From NCBI GenBank assembly GCA_030627905.1, contig DAOVRZ010000001.1, positions 49,215 through 113,214 on the forward strand: a DNA stretch of 64,000 nt, given 5' to 3'. Each line of letters opens with the position of its first letter. The first letter of the stretch is position 1. Below the pieces are notes generated by a model. It was not told the DNA's origin and did no database searches. It worked only from the letters and a program-made list of their open reading frames with translations. The translations under genes and the position numbers were made by a program. This DNA comes from JAGMES01 sp023128035. GTDB lineage: Bacteria > Bacillota > Halanaerobiia > DY22613. This document shows positions 15,547 to 24,953 of the stretch, piece after piece.

Positions 15547-18500
15547 ATGGCAGTAGTTAAGATTCTTCCTGAAAAAAAGAACATGATTTGTGAGGAATTT
15601 TTTGATGATCTTCTTATTGAAAAAGACTTGAATAAGTCAGAAGTGATCCAAAAATTTTCGATAACTTCACTAAAATTATATATACCTGAGAGACGGATTG
15701 AGCTATTCTTTGAATTACCTGAAGGTTTAGATTTAGACGAGGTAAAGACAAGTTTTTCTCAGATGGTACAAAAATTCATCCCAGAGCTAAATAGTATTGA
15801 CTGTAATTTAAAAATAAAGCGTCGGGTTGATAACCTAAAAGAAGGCTTGAAAGAAAATTGGTCTGATTTGATCAAACGCCTTCATCAAGAGTTGCCGACC
15901 AGTAATGGTTGGTTAGAAAGAGCAAAGTGGGAGTTGAATGAACCGAAATTATTGGTATTAGTGGAAAGTAGTTTTGGATTAAGTCAATTGAAGGAAAATA
16001 ACTGTGATCAATTGATCAAGACTTATATTAAAGATGAGTTGGGGTTTGATGTAGATGTAATTTTAGGAGTCTATGAACTGAACTTAGCCCCCCCACTTCC
16101 TCCAGAATTTATTCCTTCTTCTGAAGCACCTTCATATGTTGAAGATAGTGGTAAACCCAAATATGGAGGAGATAAAGGTAATGGTGGCGGTGGTGGAAGA
16201 CGAAAACGTTCTGAACCAGAAGAGGGAGCTTTGTTAGGTAAAAAAATTAGCCCTCTGCAAGAAGTAACTCTTTTAGAAGATATTATTGATGAAGAACGTT
16301 CAGTTGTACTTGAAGGAAAAATTTTTGAGATAGAAGAACGCGAATTAAAAAGTGGTCGGAAGATTGTCACATTTTATCTGACTGATTATACTAGTTCGCT
16401 CACGGGGAAAATCTTTGTTGAATCTGATAGCGAATTAGCTTCTAATCTCAAAAAAGAAAAGTGGGTCCGCTGTAGAGGTAAAATTCAATATGATAAATTT
16501 TCTCAGGAGCTAACCCTTTGGCCAAATGATATGATGGAAATTAAACGTGAAGATGGTCGTAAAGATCAATCTAGTGAAAAACGTGTCGAACTTCATGTCC
16601 ATACAAAGATGAGTGCACTGGATTCTGTGGCCGAGGTAAAAGGTTTAATAAACACTGCAGTTAATTGGGGCCATAAGGCGATTGCTATTACAGATCATGG
16701 CGTGGTTCAGGCTTTTCCTGAGGCTTTTAATGCAGCAAAAGGAAAGATTAAGATTATCTTTGGAATGGAAGCTTATTTTATAGATGATGGTGAGGCGATA
16801 GTTTTTAATGCCAATGATGAATCTTTAGATCAGATTGAGTGGGTAGTTTTTGATGTGGAGACTACTGGATTCAATCCTACAGAAGAGGAGATTATTGAAA
16901 TTGGAGCAGTTAAAATTCGGGGTGGTGAGATTGTCGATACTTTTTCGACATTTATAAATCCAGGTAAACTGATTCCCCCTAAAATAACTGAGTTAACTGG
17001 AATTGATGATTCTATGGTCAGTGATGCCCCTACTGTGGCCGAAATTCTTCCGGATTTTGTAGATTTTTTTGAGGGAACTGTTCTTGTTGCACATAATGCT
17101 ACATTTGATCTTCGCTTTTTGCAGGCGGGTTTAGTAAAGGCAGATCTTAATGAAAAAGTTTCAGTTATTACAATTCTGGATACTTTGAATCTTTCTAGAG
17201 CTTTGCTTACTGATCTTAAAAATCATAAACTTAATACCTTAGTTGATCATTTTAAAGTTTCTTTAGAAAATCACCATCGTGCTTGTGATGATGCTAAGGC
17301 AACGGGTGAGATACTTTTAAAATTATTAGAGCTATTAAATGATGAGATTAAGACATTAGATGATATAAATAGCTTAAGTAAAAATATTGATTGGAAACGG
17401 CTTAGAAGCCATCATCTATGTATTTTAGTTCAAAATCAAATTGGGCTGAAAAATTTATATAGATTAACTTCTCTTGCTCATTTAGACTATTATTATCGTA
17501 ATCCTCGAATTCCTAAAAGTTTACTGCAACAGTATCGTGAAGGTTTATTGATTGGTTCAGCCTGTGAAGCAGGTTATCTCTATCAATCTGTTTTACGTGG
17601 TGCATCTGATGAGGAGTTGAAGGAGATCATTCGGTTTTATGATTATGTTGAGTTACAACCTCTTGGAAATAACTTGTTTTTGCTTAAAAAAGGGCAGGTT
17701 GGATCGATGCGTGATCTTGAGGAGATCAATAAACGCATTTACCGCTTGGCAAAGGAAGAGAATCGACTTGTGATAGCTGCTGGGGATGTGCATTTTATCG
17801 AACCTAGAGATTCGGTCTTTAGAGAGATTTTGATGACTGGAAAAGGGTTTGAAGATGCGAGTGAACAGGCCCCGCTCTATTTAAGAACGACAGAAGAGAT
17901 GTTAGAAGAGTTTAAGTACTTTGGTGAAGATGTTGCTCAAGAGATTGTTATTGAGAATACAAATTTAATCGCTGATATGATTGAAGATGTGCGGCCTGTC
18001 CCTGAGGGAGTTTTCCCTCCCACGATTGATGGAGCAGATCAAGAGATTCGTGAGATGGCATATAATAAAGCCAGAGAGATTTATGGAGAAAATATGCATG
18101 AGATGATCGAAAAACGTCTTGAAAGAGAATTGACTGCAATTATTGAAAATAGTTATGCGGTAAACTATTTGATCTCTCAAAAATTAGTTAAAAAGTCACT
18201 AGATGATGGATATTTGGTAGGTTCAAGGGGTTCAGTTGGTTCTTCTTTTGCAGCAACTATGTGTGATATCACCGAAGTAAACCCACTACCACCACATTAT
18301 CTTTGCGATAAATGTAAATATATTGAGTTTGTGACCGATGGTTCATTCCTTGCAGGGCCAGATTTACCTAACAAAGTTTGCCCCAACTGTGGAGATACAC
18401 TGATCAAAGAGGGATTTGATATTCCTTTTGAAGTATTTATGGGTTTTAAAGGAGATAAGGTACCTGATATTGATCTTAACTTTTCAGGAGACTATCAATC

Positions 18501-19932
18501 TGTTGTTCATAAATTTACAGAGGAACTTTTTGGACGTGATTATGTATTTCGTGCTGGTACTATATCTACAGTTGCAGATAGAACTGCTTTTGGTTTTGTA
18601 AAAAACTATTTGGATGAGAAAGGTATCTCTGCTCGTGCTGCCGAAATTCAGCGTTTAGTTAAAGGTTGTGCAGGTGTACGCCGTACAACAGGACAGCATC
18701 CTGGTGGATTAATGATTGTTCCAAATGAGTATGAAGTCTATGATTTTTGTCCTATTCAGCATCCTGCTAATGATATGAATACCGATGTAAGGACGACTCA
18801 TTTTGATTATCATTCAATTCATGACAATCTTTTAAAATTGGATATACTTGGTCATGATGCTCCGACAATTCTTAGAATGCTTCAGGATTTGATAAGAAAA
18901 ATTGATCCTGATTTTGATCCTCAAAAAATTCCGCTTGATGACCTAGCGACGATGAAACTTTTTTCTTCAACAGAACCATTAGGTTTGACTCCGGAACAAT
19001 TAGGAGCACAAATGGGAACTTTCGGAATTCCGGAATTTGGAACCTCATTTGTTCGGGGTATGCTGGAAGAAACTAAACCAAGCACTATTGCAGAATTAGT
19101 GCGAATTTCGGGTCTTTCTCATGGGACAGAAGTTTGGCTTAATAATGCACAGGATTTGATTCGGAGTAAGAAAGCAAAACTTGCTGAAGTAATCTCTGTA
19201 CGGGATGATATCTTAAATTATTTGATCTTTAAAGGACTAGAAAGTAGTATAGCATTTAAAATTATGGAAAAGGTGCGTAAAGGGAAAGGCTTAACTGAAG
19301 AAGAGGAAGCTATTATGCGAGAAAACAATGTCCCTGAGTGGTATATAGGATCTTGTCAAAAGATCAAATATATGTTTCCAAAAGCTCATGCAGTTGCATA
19401 TGTGGTAATGTCTGTTAGGATTGCATATTGTAAAGTTCATTATCCATTACAATTTTATGCTACCCATTTCTCTATCAAAGCAAGTGATTTTGATGCACTG
19501 ATTGTTTGTAAGGGATTAGACCATGTGATAGAAGTGAAACGAGCTTTAGAAGAGAAAGGTAATGATGCTTCTGTAAAAGAAAAAGGTCTTTTAACAATAT
19601 TAGAAATCGTTTATGAAGCAATGTTAAGAGGAATTGAATTTGATAAGGTTGACATTTATCGATCCCATCCAACCAAATTTTTGATTGATGAGAAAACTAG
19701 AAAGCTGATCCCACCATTTATTAGTTTACAGGGATTGGGAGCAAGTGCTGCGGAGAATATAGCTCTTTGCAGACCTCAAGATATTGAAAATTGTGATGAA
19801 GAAGATATGTTTAAGTCAATAGAAGAACTATCTAGAAAGGCTAAATTATCTAAGACAGTCATCGAAGTTATGAAAGAACATGGCACATTGAAAGGATTGC
19901 CAGAAAAGAATCAGTTATCTCTCTTTGGGTAA
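15547..19932 (+). CDS. polC: DNA polymerase III alpha subunit, PolC type
   Basis: 1461 residues, normal PolC size. Order: N-terminal domain, OB fold (about 230-330), PHP domain starting at ELHVHT (about 347), interrupted by the DEDD 3'-5' exonuclease (FDVETTGF, about 435), resumed PHP, zinc-binding CDKC...CPNC (about 919-945), and the palm with PDIDLNFSGDYQ (about 972). The C-terminus NQLSLFG is a sliding-clamp-binding motif. AAAGGAG precedes the ATG at 15547; an in-frame ATG at 15493 lacks one. This is the essential leading-strand replicase of low-GC Gram-positives. Confidence 0.97.
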   Translation: MAVVKILPEKKNMICEEFFDDLLIEKDLNKSEVIQKFSITSLKLYIPERRIELFFELPEGLDLDEVKTSFSQMVQKFIPELNSIDCNLKIKRRVDNLKEGLKENWSDLIKRLHQELPTSNGWLERAKWELNEPKLLVLVESSFGLSQLKENNCDQLIKTYIKDELGFDVDVILGVYELNLAPPLPPEFIPSSEAPSYVEDSGKPKYGGDKGNGGGGGRRKRSEPEEGALLGKKISPLQEVTLLEDIIDEERSVVLEGKIFEIEERELKSGRKIVTFYLTDYTSSLTGKIFVESDSELASNLKKEKWVRCRGKIQYDKFSQELTLWPNDMMEIKREDGRKDQSSEKRVELHVHTKMSALDSVAEVKGLINTAVNWGHKAIAITDHGVVQAFPEAFNAAKGKIKIIFGMEAYFIDDGEAIVFNANDESLDQIEWVVFDVETTGFNPTEEEIIEIGAVKIRGGEIVDTFSTFINPGKLIPPKITELTGIDDSMVSDAPTVAEILPDFVDFFEGTVLVAHNATFDLRFLQAGLVKADLNEKVSVITILDTLNLSRALLTDLKNHKLNTLVDHFKVSLENHHRACDDAKATGEILLKLLELLNDEIKTLDDINSLSKNIDWKRLRSHHLCILVQNQIGLKNLYRLTSLAHLDYYYRNPRIPKSLLQQYREGLLIGSACEAGYLYQSVLRGASDEELKEIIRFYDYVELQPLGNNLFLLKKGQVGSMRDLEEINKRIYRLAKEENRLVIAAGDVHFIEPRDSVFREILMTGKGFEDASEQAPLYLRTTEEMLEEFKYFGEDVAQEIVIENTNLIADMIEDVRPVPEGVFPPTIDGADQEIREMAYNKAREIYGENMHEMIEKRLERELTAIIENSYAVNYLISQKLVKKSLDDGYLVGSRGSVGSSFAATMCDITEVNPLPPHYLCDKCKYIEFVTDGSFLAGPDLPNKVCPNCGDTLIKEGFDIPFEVFMGFKGDKVPDIDLNFSGDYQSVVHKFTEELFGRDYVFRAGTISTVADRTAFGFVKNYLDEKGISARAAEIQRLVKGCAGVRRTTGQHPGGLMIVPNEYEVYDFCPIQHPANDMNTDVRTTHFDYHSIHDNLLKLDILGHDAPTILRMLQDLIRKIDPDFDPQKIPLDDLATMKLFSSTEPLGLTPEQLGAQMGTFGIPEFGTSFVRGMLEETKPSTIAELVRISGLSHGTEVWLNNAQDLIRSKKAKLAEVISVRDDILNYLIFKGLESSIAFKIMEKVRKGKGLTEEEEAIMRENNVPEWYIGSCQKIKYMFPKAHAVAYVVMSVRIAYCKVHYPLQFYATHFSIKASDFDALIVCKGLDHVIEVKRALEEKGNDASVKEKGLLTILEIVYEAMLRGIEFDKVDIYRSHPTKFLIDEKTRKLIPPFISLQGLGASAAENIALCRPQDIENCDEEDMFKSIEELSRKAKLSKTVIEVMKEHGTLKGLPEKNQLSLFG

Positions 19933-19959
19933 TAGTATTCTAATTAATGGACTCTCCCC

Positions 19960-19988
19960 TTGCATAATTTTGAGTTTTGTGTTAAAAT
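19960..19988 (+). promoter_or_regulatory. Promoter of the rimP-nusA-infB operon
   Basis: TTGCAT and TAAAAT separated by 17 bases, 28 bases after the polC stop. The -10 context TTTTGTGTTAAAATA recurs at the promoter at 27826-27854. Confidence 0.65.
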
Positions 19989-20053
19989 AATTTGAGTAGT
20001 TATGTGAATTCGCATATGTTTTATATGTGAAAATTGATGTAGATTGTTCTAGG

Positions 20054-20077
20054 GAGTGGGTTTTTACCCACTCTTTC
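20054..20077 (+). terminator. Leader attenuator/terminator before rimP
   Basis: GAGTGGGT pairs with ACCCACTC around TTTT and is followed by CTTTC. It lies between the promoter at 19960 and rimP, about 100 bases before the gene, so it is placed to attenuate the nusA operon. Autoregulation by NusA is an inference. Confidence 0.65.
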
Positions 20078-20179
20078 ATTTATCCTGTAGAAAAATATTG
20101 TTATATCTTTTCATTTCTTTGGAAGACTAAAAATAGCTTCGGGAAGATCTACTGGGGGTACTAAAGGAGGGATAAAAAG

Positions 20180-20641
20180 ATGGGTCGAAAAGTTGCAGAC
20201 ATTGTTTATCAAATAGTAGAGCCTATTGCACAAGAACTGAATCTGGAATTGGTGGATGTTGAATATCTTAAAGAAGGAAATCAATATATTTTACGTGTGT
20301 TTATTGACAACGTAGATGGAGTCACTTTAGATGATTGTCAGAATATCAGTATGGGATTAAGCAAAATTCTTGATGAAAAGGATCCTATTCCAGATAGCTA
20401 CACTTTAGAGGTTTCCTCGCCTGGCATAGACCGTCCATTAAAAAAAGATGCTGATTTTGTTCGCTTTGCGAATCGTAGGATAGATATTTCTACATATACT
20501 CGTGTTTACGGGAAAAAGAAAAAATTTACTGGGGAACTGATTGGTTTGGTGGATGGAAAAGTGGTAGTTGAAGTCGAGGGAGAAAGATTGGAAATTCCAC
20601 GCGACCAAATTTCTCAGATTCGTTTAGCGGTTGAGTTTTAA
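20180..20641 (+). CDS. rimP: Ribosome maturation factor RimP
   Basis: 153 residues with two domains: an N-terminal alpha/beta domain (ELVDVEYLKEGNQYILRVFID, DCQNISMGLSKILDEKDP, LEVSSPGIDRPLKK) and a C-terminal SH3-like barrel (KFTGELIGLVDGKVVVEVEG). RimP assists 30S assembly. AAAGGAGGG precedes the ATG. First gene of the nusA-infB operon. Confidence 0.95.
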   Translation: MGRKVADIVYQIVEPIAQELNLELVDVEYLKEGNQYILRVFIDNVDGVTLDDCQNISMGLSKILDEKDPIPDSYTLEVSSPGIDRPLKKDADFVRFANRRIDISTYTRVYGKKKKFTGELIGLVDGKVVVEVEGERLEIPRDQISQIRLAVEF

Positions 20642-20698
20642 TTTCCATAGGAGATTTTTCAGCTGCGAAACAGATGATTTAATCAAGGAGGTTTTTTT

Positions 20699-21775
20699 AT
20701 GAACGTGGAGTTTCTAAGAGCATTAGCAGATATTGAAAAGGAAAAAGGAATACCCGAAGCGTTATTAATTGACGCAATTGAAGCAGCATTAATCTCAGCA
20801 TATAAACGAAATTTTGCCTCTGCTCAAAATGTAAAAGTTGAGATTTCAAGAGAAACAGGTGAGGTGCATGTTTATTCAAGGAAAACAGTGGTTGACGAAG
20901 TGATCAATCTTATAACTGAGATTTCACTTCAAGATGCTAGAGTCAAGCATCCAGACTATGAATTAGAGGATATAGTTGAAATAGAAGTTACTCCTGCTAA
21001 TTTTGGCCGGATTGCAGCTCAAACAGCGAAACAAGTGGTTGTACAAAGAATCAGAGAAGCTGAACGAGGTATTATTTTTAGTGAGTTTCAAAGCCGTGAG
21101 GGTGATATTCTAACTGGAATAGTCCAACGCAGGAGTAAGCAAAACATAGTAATAGATCTTGGTAAAACAGAAGCTTTATTGATACCTACTGAACAGATGA
21201 AGTCAGACCATTATCAGAATGGCAATCGAATCAAAGTTTACATCGTAGAGGTAAAACAAACAACAAAGGGTCCACGAATCATGGTTTCTAGAACCCATCC
21301 AGGCCTTTTAAAAAGACTCTTTGAGCTAGAAGTTCCCGAAATTTTCGAAGGTGTGGTAGAGTTAAAAGCTGTAGCTCGTGAAGCGGGTTCCCGTTCAAAG
21401 ATTGCTGCGAATTCTAACCATCCAGATGTTGACCCTGTTGGCGCTTGTGTGGGGCCAAGAGGAATGAGGGTTCAGGCTGTTGTTAATGAGTTAAATGGTG
21501 AAAAAATTGATATTGTAGAATATAATGAAAATCCTTCAATTTTTGTATCCAATGCGCTTAGCCCTGCAAAAGTTGTTTCTGTTAATATTAAAGAAGAGAA
21601 CGGAGTTGCTCAGGTTGTTGTGCCAGATTACCAATTGTCTTTAGCAATTGGTAAAGAAGGACAAAATGCTAGATTGGCAGCTAAATTAACTGGGTGGAAA
21701 GTTGATATAAAGAGTGTTTCTCAGGCTGAAGTGGAACCTTTTGAATCTCCTTCAATTTTTGATGAGGAAAAATAA
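20699..21775 (+). CDS. nusA: Transcription termination/antitermination factor NusA
   Basis: 358 residues, the short Gram-positive form without the acidic C-terminal repeats. N-terminal RNA-polymerase-binding domain (about 1-125), S1 domain (about 133-200, SREGDILTGIVQRR), and two KH domains (DPVGACVGPRGMRVQAVV and LAIGKEGQNARLAAKLTGWK). AAGGAGG lies before the ATG. NusA modulates pausing and intrinsic termination, and may feed back on the leader hairpin of its own operon. Confidence 0.96.
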   Translation: MNVEFLRALADIEKEKGIPEALLIDAIEAALISAYKRNFASAQNVKVEISRETGEVHVYSRKTVVDEVINLITEISLQDARVKHPDYELEDIVEIEVTPANFGRIAAQTAKQVVVQRIREAERGIIFSEFQSREGDILTGIVQRRSKQNIVIDLGKTEALLIPTEQMKSDHYQNGNRIKVYIVEVKQTTKGPRIMVSRTHPGLLKRLFELEVPEIFEGVVELKAVAREAGSRSKIAANSNHPDVDPVGACVGPRGMRVQAVVNELNGEKIDIVEYNENPSIFVSNALSPAKVVSVNIKEENGVAQVVVPDYQLSLAIGKEGQNARLAAKLTGWKVDIKSVSQAEVEPFESPSIFDEEK

Positions 21776-21802
21776 GGTAAAGAGGAACATTGAGGTGATA
21801 TT

Positions 21803-22072
21803 GTGACACGAAAAATTCCTATTCGTAAATGTGTTGGTTGTCAAGAAAGGGTTGAAAAACGAAATTTAATTAGGATTGTTCGTTCTTCTGAGGGTGAATT
21901 TTTTATCGATAATACCGGGAAAAAACCTGGGCGCGGAGCGTATATTTGTCCAAAAGCGGATTGTTTGGAGAAAGCAGTTAAGAACAAGGGATTGGAACGG
22001 TCTTTTAAAACTGCTATTGATGATGAAGTCAAAGAATTACTTCGAGAAAAGGTGGCTTCTCATGAGGGATGA
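21803..22072 (+). CDS. rnpM: YlxR family protein (RnpM)
   Basis: 89 residues with a GTG start behind GAGGTGAT. RKCVGCQERVEKRNLIRIVR, the GKKPGRGAYICP loop with its Cys, and the helical end are the YlxR signature. YlxR proteins have been described as nucleic-acid-binding, and the Bacillus subtilis one as an RNase P modulator (RnpM). The gene overlaps ylxQ by 11 bases. Confidence 0.93.
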   Translation: MTRKIPIRKCVGCQERVEKRNLIRIVRSSEGEFFIDNTGKKPGRGAYICPKADCLEKAVKNKGLERSFKTAIDDEVKELLREKVASHEG

Positions 22073-22379
22073 TAAAAAGATTAAAGGATTAATAGGATTG
22101 GCTCAAAGAGCTGGTAAAATCAGCTCCGGTGCGACCCAAGTTCAAAACGATGTTAAGCGTGGGAAAGCACTTCTGCTATTGGTGGCAAGTGATGCAAGTG
22201 CTAATACTTTAAAAGAATATCGTTCAAAATCTGAGTTTTATCGAGTCCCATTATTTATATGGGGAGATAAAGATAGTATAGGGCATGCAATTGGTAAACC
22301 AATGAGATCGGCTATAGCTGTGCTTGATCACGGATTTGCAGACCGCATAAAGGAATTGTTAGTGGGTGAAGAGATATGA
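22062..22379 (+). CDS. ylxQ: L7Ae-like K-turn RNA-binding protein YlxQ
   Basis: 105 residues. IKGLIGLAQRAGKISSGATQV and LLLVASDASANT are the L7Ae/L30e/YlxQ core that binds kink-turn RNA. The ATG at 22062 lies behind AAGGTGG and inside the end of rnpM; reading further upstream in the same frame only overlaps rnpM. Standard nusA-ylxR-ylxQ-infB order. Confidence 0.92.
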   Translation: MRDDKKIKGLIGLAQRAGKISSGATQVQNDVKRGKALLLLVASDASANTLKEYRSKSEFYRVPLFIWGDKDSIGHAIGKPMRSAIAVLDHGFADRIKELLVGEEI

Positions 22380-22412
22380 TGTAGGGTGTAATTTTAGAGG
22401 AGGTGTTGCTTC

Positions 22413-24551
22413 ATGGGTAAAGTTCGAGTGTATAGTTTGGCGAAAGAATTAGGAGTTAAAAGTAATGATTTGATTGAAATGTTAAAGGATTTAGGTGAAG
22501 AAGTTGCAAGTCATATGAGCACTATTGAGGATGCAACTGCAAAGATTTTGCGTGAAAAGATAACTGCTAATAACTCAAAAGAGACAAAAGATGATAGTGC
22601 TCAATCGATTGAGAAAAGCTCTAACGATAAGGAAGTTAATACTGATCAATCTGATTATAAAAATAATAAAAATAAAAAAAATAAAAATGCCAAAAAGAAA
22701 AAGTCTCAAGGCAAAGGTGTAAAGGTGGACGGTAAAGTGATAAAAGGGTCAAACCAAATGGAAGTTGCAAAAGAGATTGCTGCTATTGATGCAGGGGATA
22801 AGAATATTTTAGATATTAAATTACCGATTACGGTTAAAAGTTTTGCTGAACTTTTAAAAGCTAATACTAATTCTTTGATTGGAAAACTTATGCGATTAGG
22901 AATAATGGCTACAATTAATCAGAACTTAGAGCCAGAAACTATTGAACTTTTAGCTGAAGATTACGGTAAACAAGTACGATTTGTTACCGCTGAGGATAAA
23001 TTAAGAAATGAAGAGGTTGAAGATAGAAAAAAGGATTTATCATTAAGACCACCAATAGTTACAATTATGGGTCACGTTGATCATGGTAAGACATCATTAT
23101 TAGATGTGATTCGTCAAGCGAATGTAACTGCTACTGAAGCAGGTGGAATAACTCAGCATATTGGTGCTTATCAAACCGAAGTGGATGGTAAGAAAATTAC
23201 ATTTTTAGATACACCTGGCCATGAAGCATTTACGTCTATGCGTGCTAGAGGTGCTCAGGTAACAGATATTGCTATTTTGGTTGTTGCTGCAGATGATGGT
23301 GTTATGCCACAAACTGTTGAGGCGATCAGCCATGCAAAGGCTGCTGGCGTTCCACTAATTGTTGCAATCAATAAGATTGATAAGGATAATGCAAACCCTG
23401 ATCGAGTTTTACAAGAATTATCAGAACACGGACTTGTTCCAGAAGCATGGGGTGGAGATACAATTTGTGTAGAAGTTTCTGCTTTAAAGCAGATTAATAT
23501 TGATGGTCTTTTAGAGATGGTCTTATTAGTAGCTGAAATGGAAGAAATAAAAGCTAATCCAAATCGTCTTGCTGATGGAATAGTTGTAGAGGCAGAGTTG
23601 GATAAAGGATTTGGGCCTATCGCGACAGTTTTGATTAAGCGTGGTACATTGCGGATTGGTGACCCAGTGATTGTTGGTGCAGCTTTTGGGCGTGTTCGGG
23701 CTATGATTAGCTATAAAGGTGAACGGGTTAAAGAGGCTGGCCCTTCAACTCCTGTTGTTGTTTTAGGTCTATCTGCGGTACCCGCTGGCGGTGACATCTT
23801 TGAAGTAGTAAGAGACGAAAGAACAGCACGTGCAATTGGTGAAGAACGGGCTCAGCAAAAACGTCAGAAAGAATTATACACTAGAAAAAGTATCTCTCTC
23901 GATGATTTCTTTAAGCAGGTTGAAGAGGGTGTAGTTAAAGATCTTAATTTGATCATTAAAGCAGATGTTCAAGGTTCAGTAGAAGCTGTTCGTGATTCTT
24001 TATTGCGTTTGAGTAATGAAGAAGTTCGGGTTATGCCAATTCATACTGGTGTTGGTGCTATTACTGAAACTGATATTATGCTGGCAAATGCATCTGATGC
24101 AATTGTTATCGGATTTAATGTTCGTCCAGATTTGAATGCTCGTAAATTAGCTGAGCGAGATAGAGTAGAAATACGGACATATCGCGTAATTTATAAGGCT
24201 ATTGAAGAGATTAAAGCAGCTTTAGAAGGTCTTTTAGAACCTGATTATAAGGAAGTAGTTTCAGGTCGAGCTCAAGTTAGAGATACATTTAAAGTACCAA
24301 AAATTGGAACTGTAGCAGGGTTATACGTTGTTGACGGCAAACTTACCCGAAGTGGTAATGTACGTCTCATTCGTAATGGTGTAGTTATTCATGAAGGTAA
24401 AATTTCTTCTTTGAAACGTTTTAAGGATGATGTAAAAGAAGTAAATGAAAATTATGAATGTGGTCTTGGTATTGAAGGGTATAATGATATAAAAGAGGGA
24501 GATGAAATCGAAGTCTTTGTGATTGAAGAAATCCGTCGAACTCTTGATTAA
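22413..24551 (+). CDS. infB: Translation initiation factor IF-2
   Basis: 712 residues. The N-terminal IF2-N domain (RVYSLAKELGVKSNDLIEML) is followed by a Lys/Asn-rich linker (about 60-110), a second IF2-N module, and the GTPase domain with GHVDHGKTS (about 219), DTPGHEAF and NKIDK. Domains II-IV follow, ending in EIEVFVIEEIRRTLD. IF-2 places initiator tRNA on the 30S subunit. AGGAGGTG precedes the ATG. Confidence 0.97.
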   Translation: MGKVRVYSLAKELGVKSNDLIEMLKDLGEEVASHMSTIEDATAKILREKITANNSKETKDDSAQSIEKSSNDKEVNTDQSDYKNNKNKKNKNAKKKKSQGKGVKVDGKVIKGSNQMEVAKEIAAIDAGDKNILDIKLPITVKSFAELLKANTNSLIGKLMRLGIMATINQNLEPETIELLAEDYGKQVRFVTAEDKLRNEEVEDRKKDLSLRPPIVTIMGHVDHGKTSLLDVIRQANVTATEAGGITQHIGAYQTEVDGKKITFLDTPGHEAFTSMRARGAQVTDIAILVVAADDGVMPQTVEAISHAKAAGVPLIVAINKIDKDNANPDRVLQELSEHGLVPEAWGGDTICVEVSALKQINIDGLLEMVLLVAEMEEIKANPNRLADGIVVEAELDKGFGPIATVLIKRGTLRIGDPVIVGAAFGRVRAMISYKGERVKEAGPSTPVVVLGLSAVPAGGDIFEVVRDERTARAIGEERAQQKRQKELYTRKSISLDDFFKQVEEGVVKDLNLIIKADVQGSVEAVRDSLLRLSNEEVRVMPIHTGVGAITETDIMLANASDAIVIGFNVRPDLNARKLAERDRVEIRTYRVIYKAIEEIKAALEGLLEPDYKEVVSGRAQVRDTFKVPKIGTVAGLYVVDGKLTRSGNVRLIRNGVVIHEGKISSLKRFKDDVKEVNENYECGLGIEGYNDIKEGDEIEVFVIEEIRRTLD

Positions 24552-24569
24552 GTTGAGGAGATGATCTTT

Positions 24570-24953
24570 ATGAGTCAACGCGCAGAACGTGTCGCTGAAT
24601 TTATAAAACAAGAGATAAGTGTTCTGATCCAGCGTGGGCTTAAAGACCCCCGCATTGGTTTTGTAACAGTGACAGATGTAGAAGTGACTAGAGATTTGCG
24701 TAATGCAAAAGTTTATATTAGTGTATTTGGTGATGATGAGAAGAAAAATGAATCTATGAAGGGTTTAAAAACCGCTACTGGATTTATTCGTAGAGAGGTT
24801 GGTAAACATCTTCGTTTGAGACATATTCCTGAAATTACCTTCCGATTTGATGAGAGTGTTCAATATGGAGCTCATATTAATGAACTTCTTACAGGAATTA
24901 ATAAAACGGAAAGGCTAGGTAATGATGATGGAGAAGACGAATGTACTGAATGA
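24570..24953 (+). CDS. rbfA: Ribosome-binding factor A
   Basis: 127 residues of KH-like fold (SQRAERVAEFIKQEISVLIQ, DPRIGFVTVTDVEVTRDLR, PEITFRFDESVQYGAHINELL). RbfA acts late in 30S maturation. The ATG at 24570 is used because the GAGGAG ribosome-binding site runs into the ATG at 24561. Overlaps nrnA by 32 bases. Confidence 0.94.
   Translation: MSQRAERVAEFIKQEISVLIQRGLKDPRIGFVTVTDVEVTRDLRNAKVYISVFGDDEKKNESMKGLKTATGFIRREVGKHLRLRHIPEITFRFDESVQYGAHINELLTGINKTERLGNDDGEDECTE

Noticed and set aside
16071..16370. 99-codon minus-strand frame opposite polC
   Set aside because: Composition (Ser/Pro runs) is the complement of PolC codons; no start signals.
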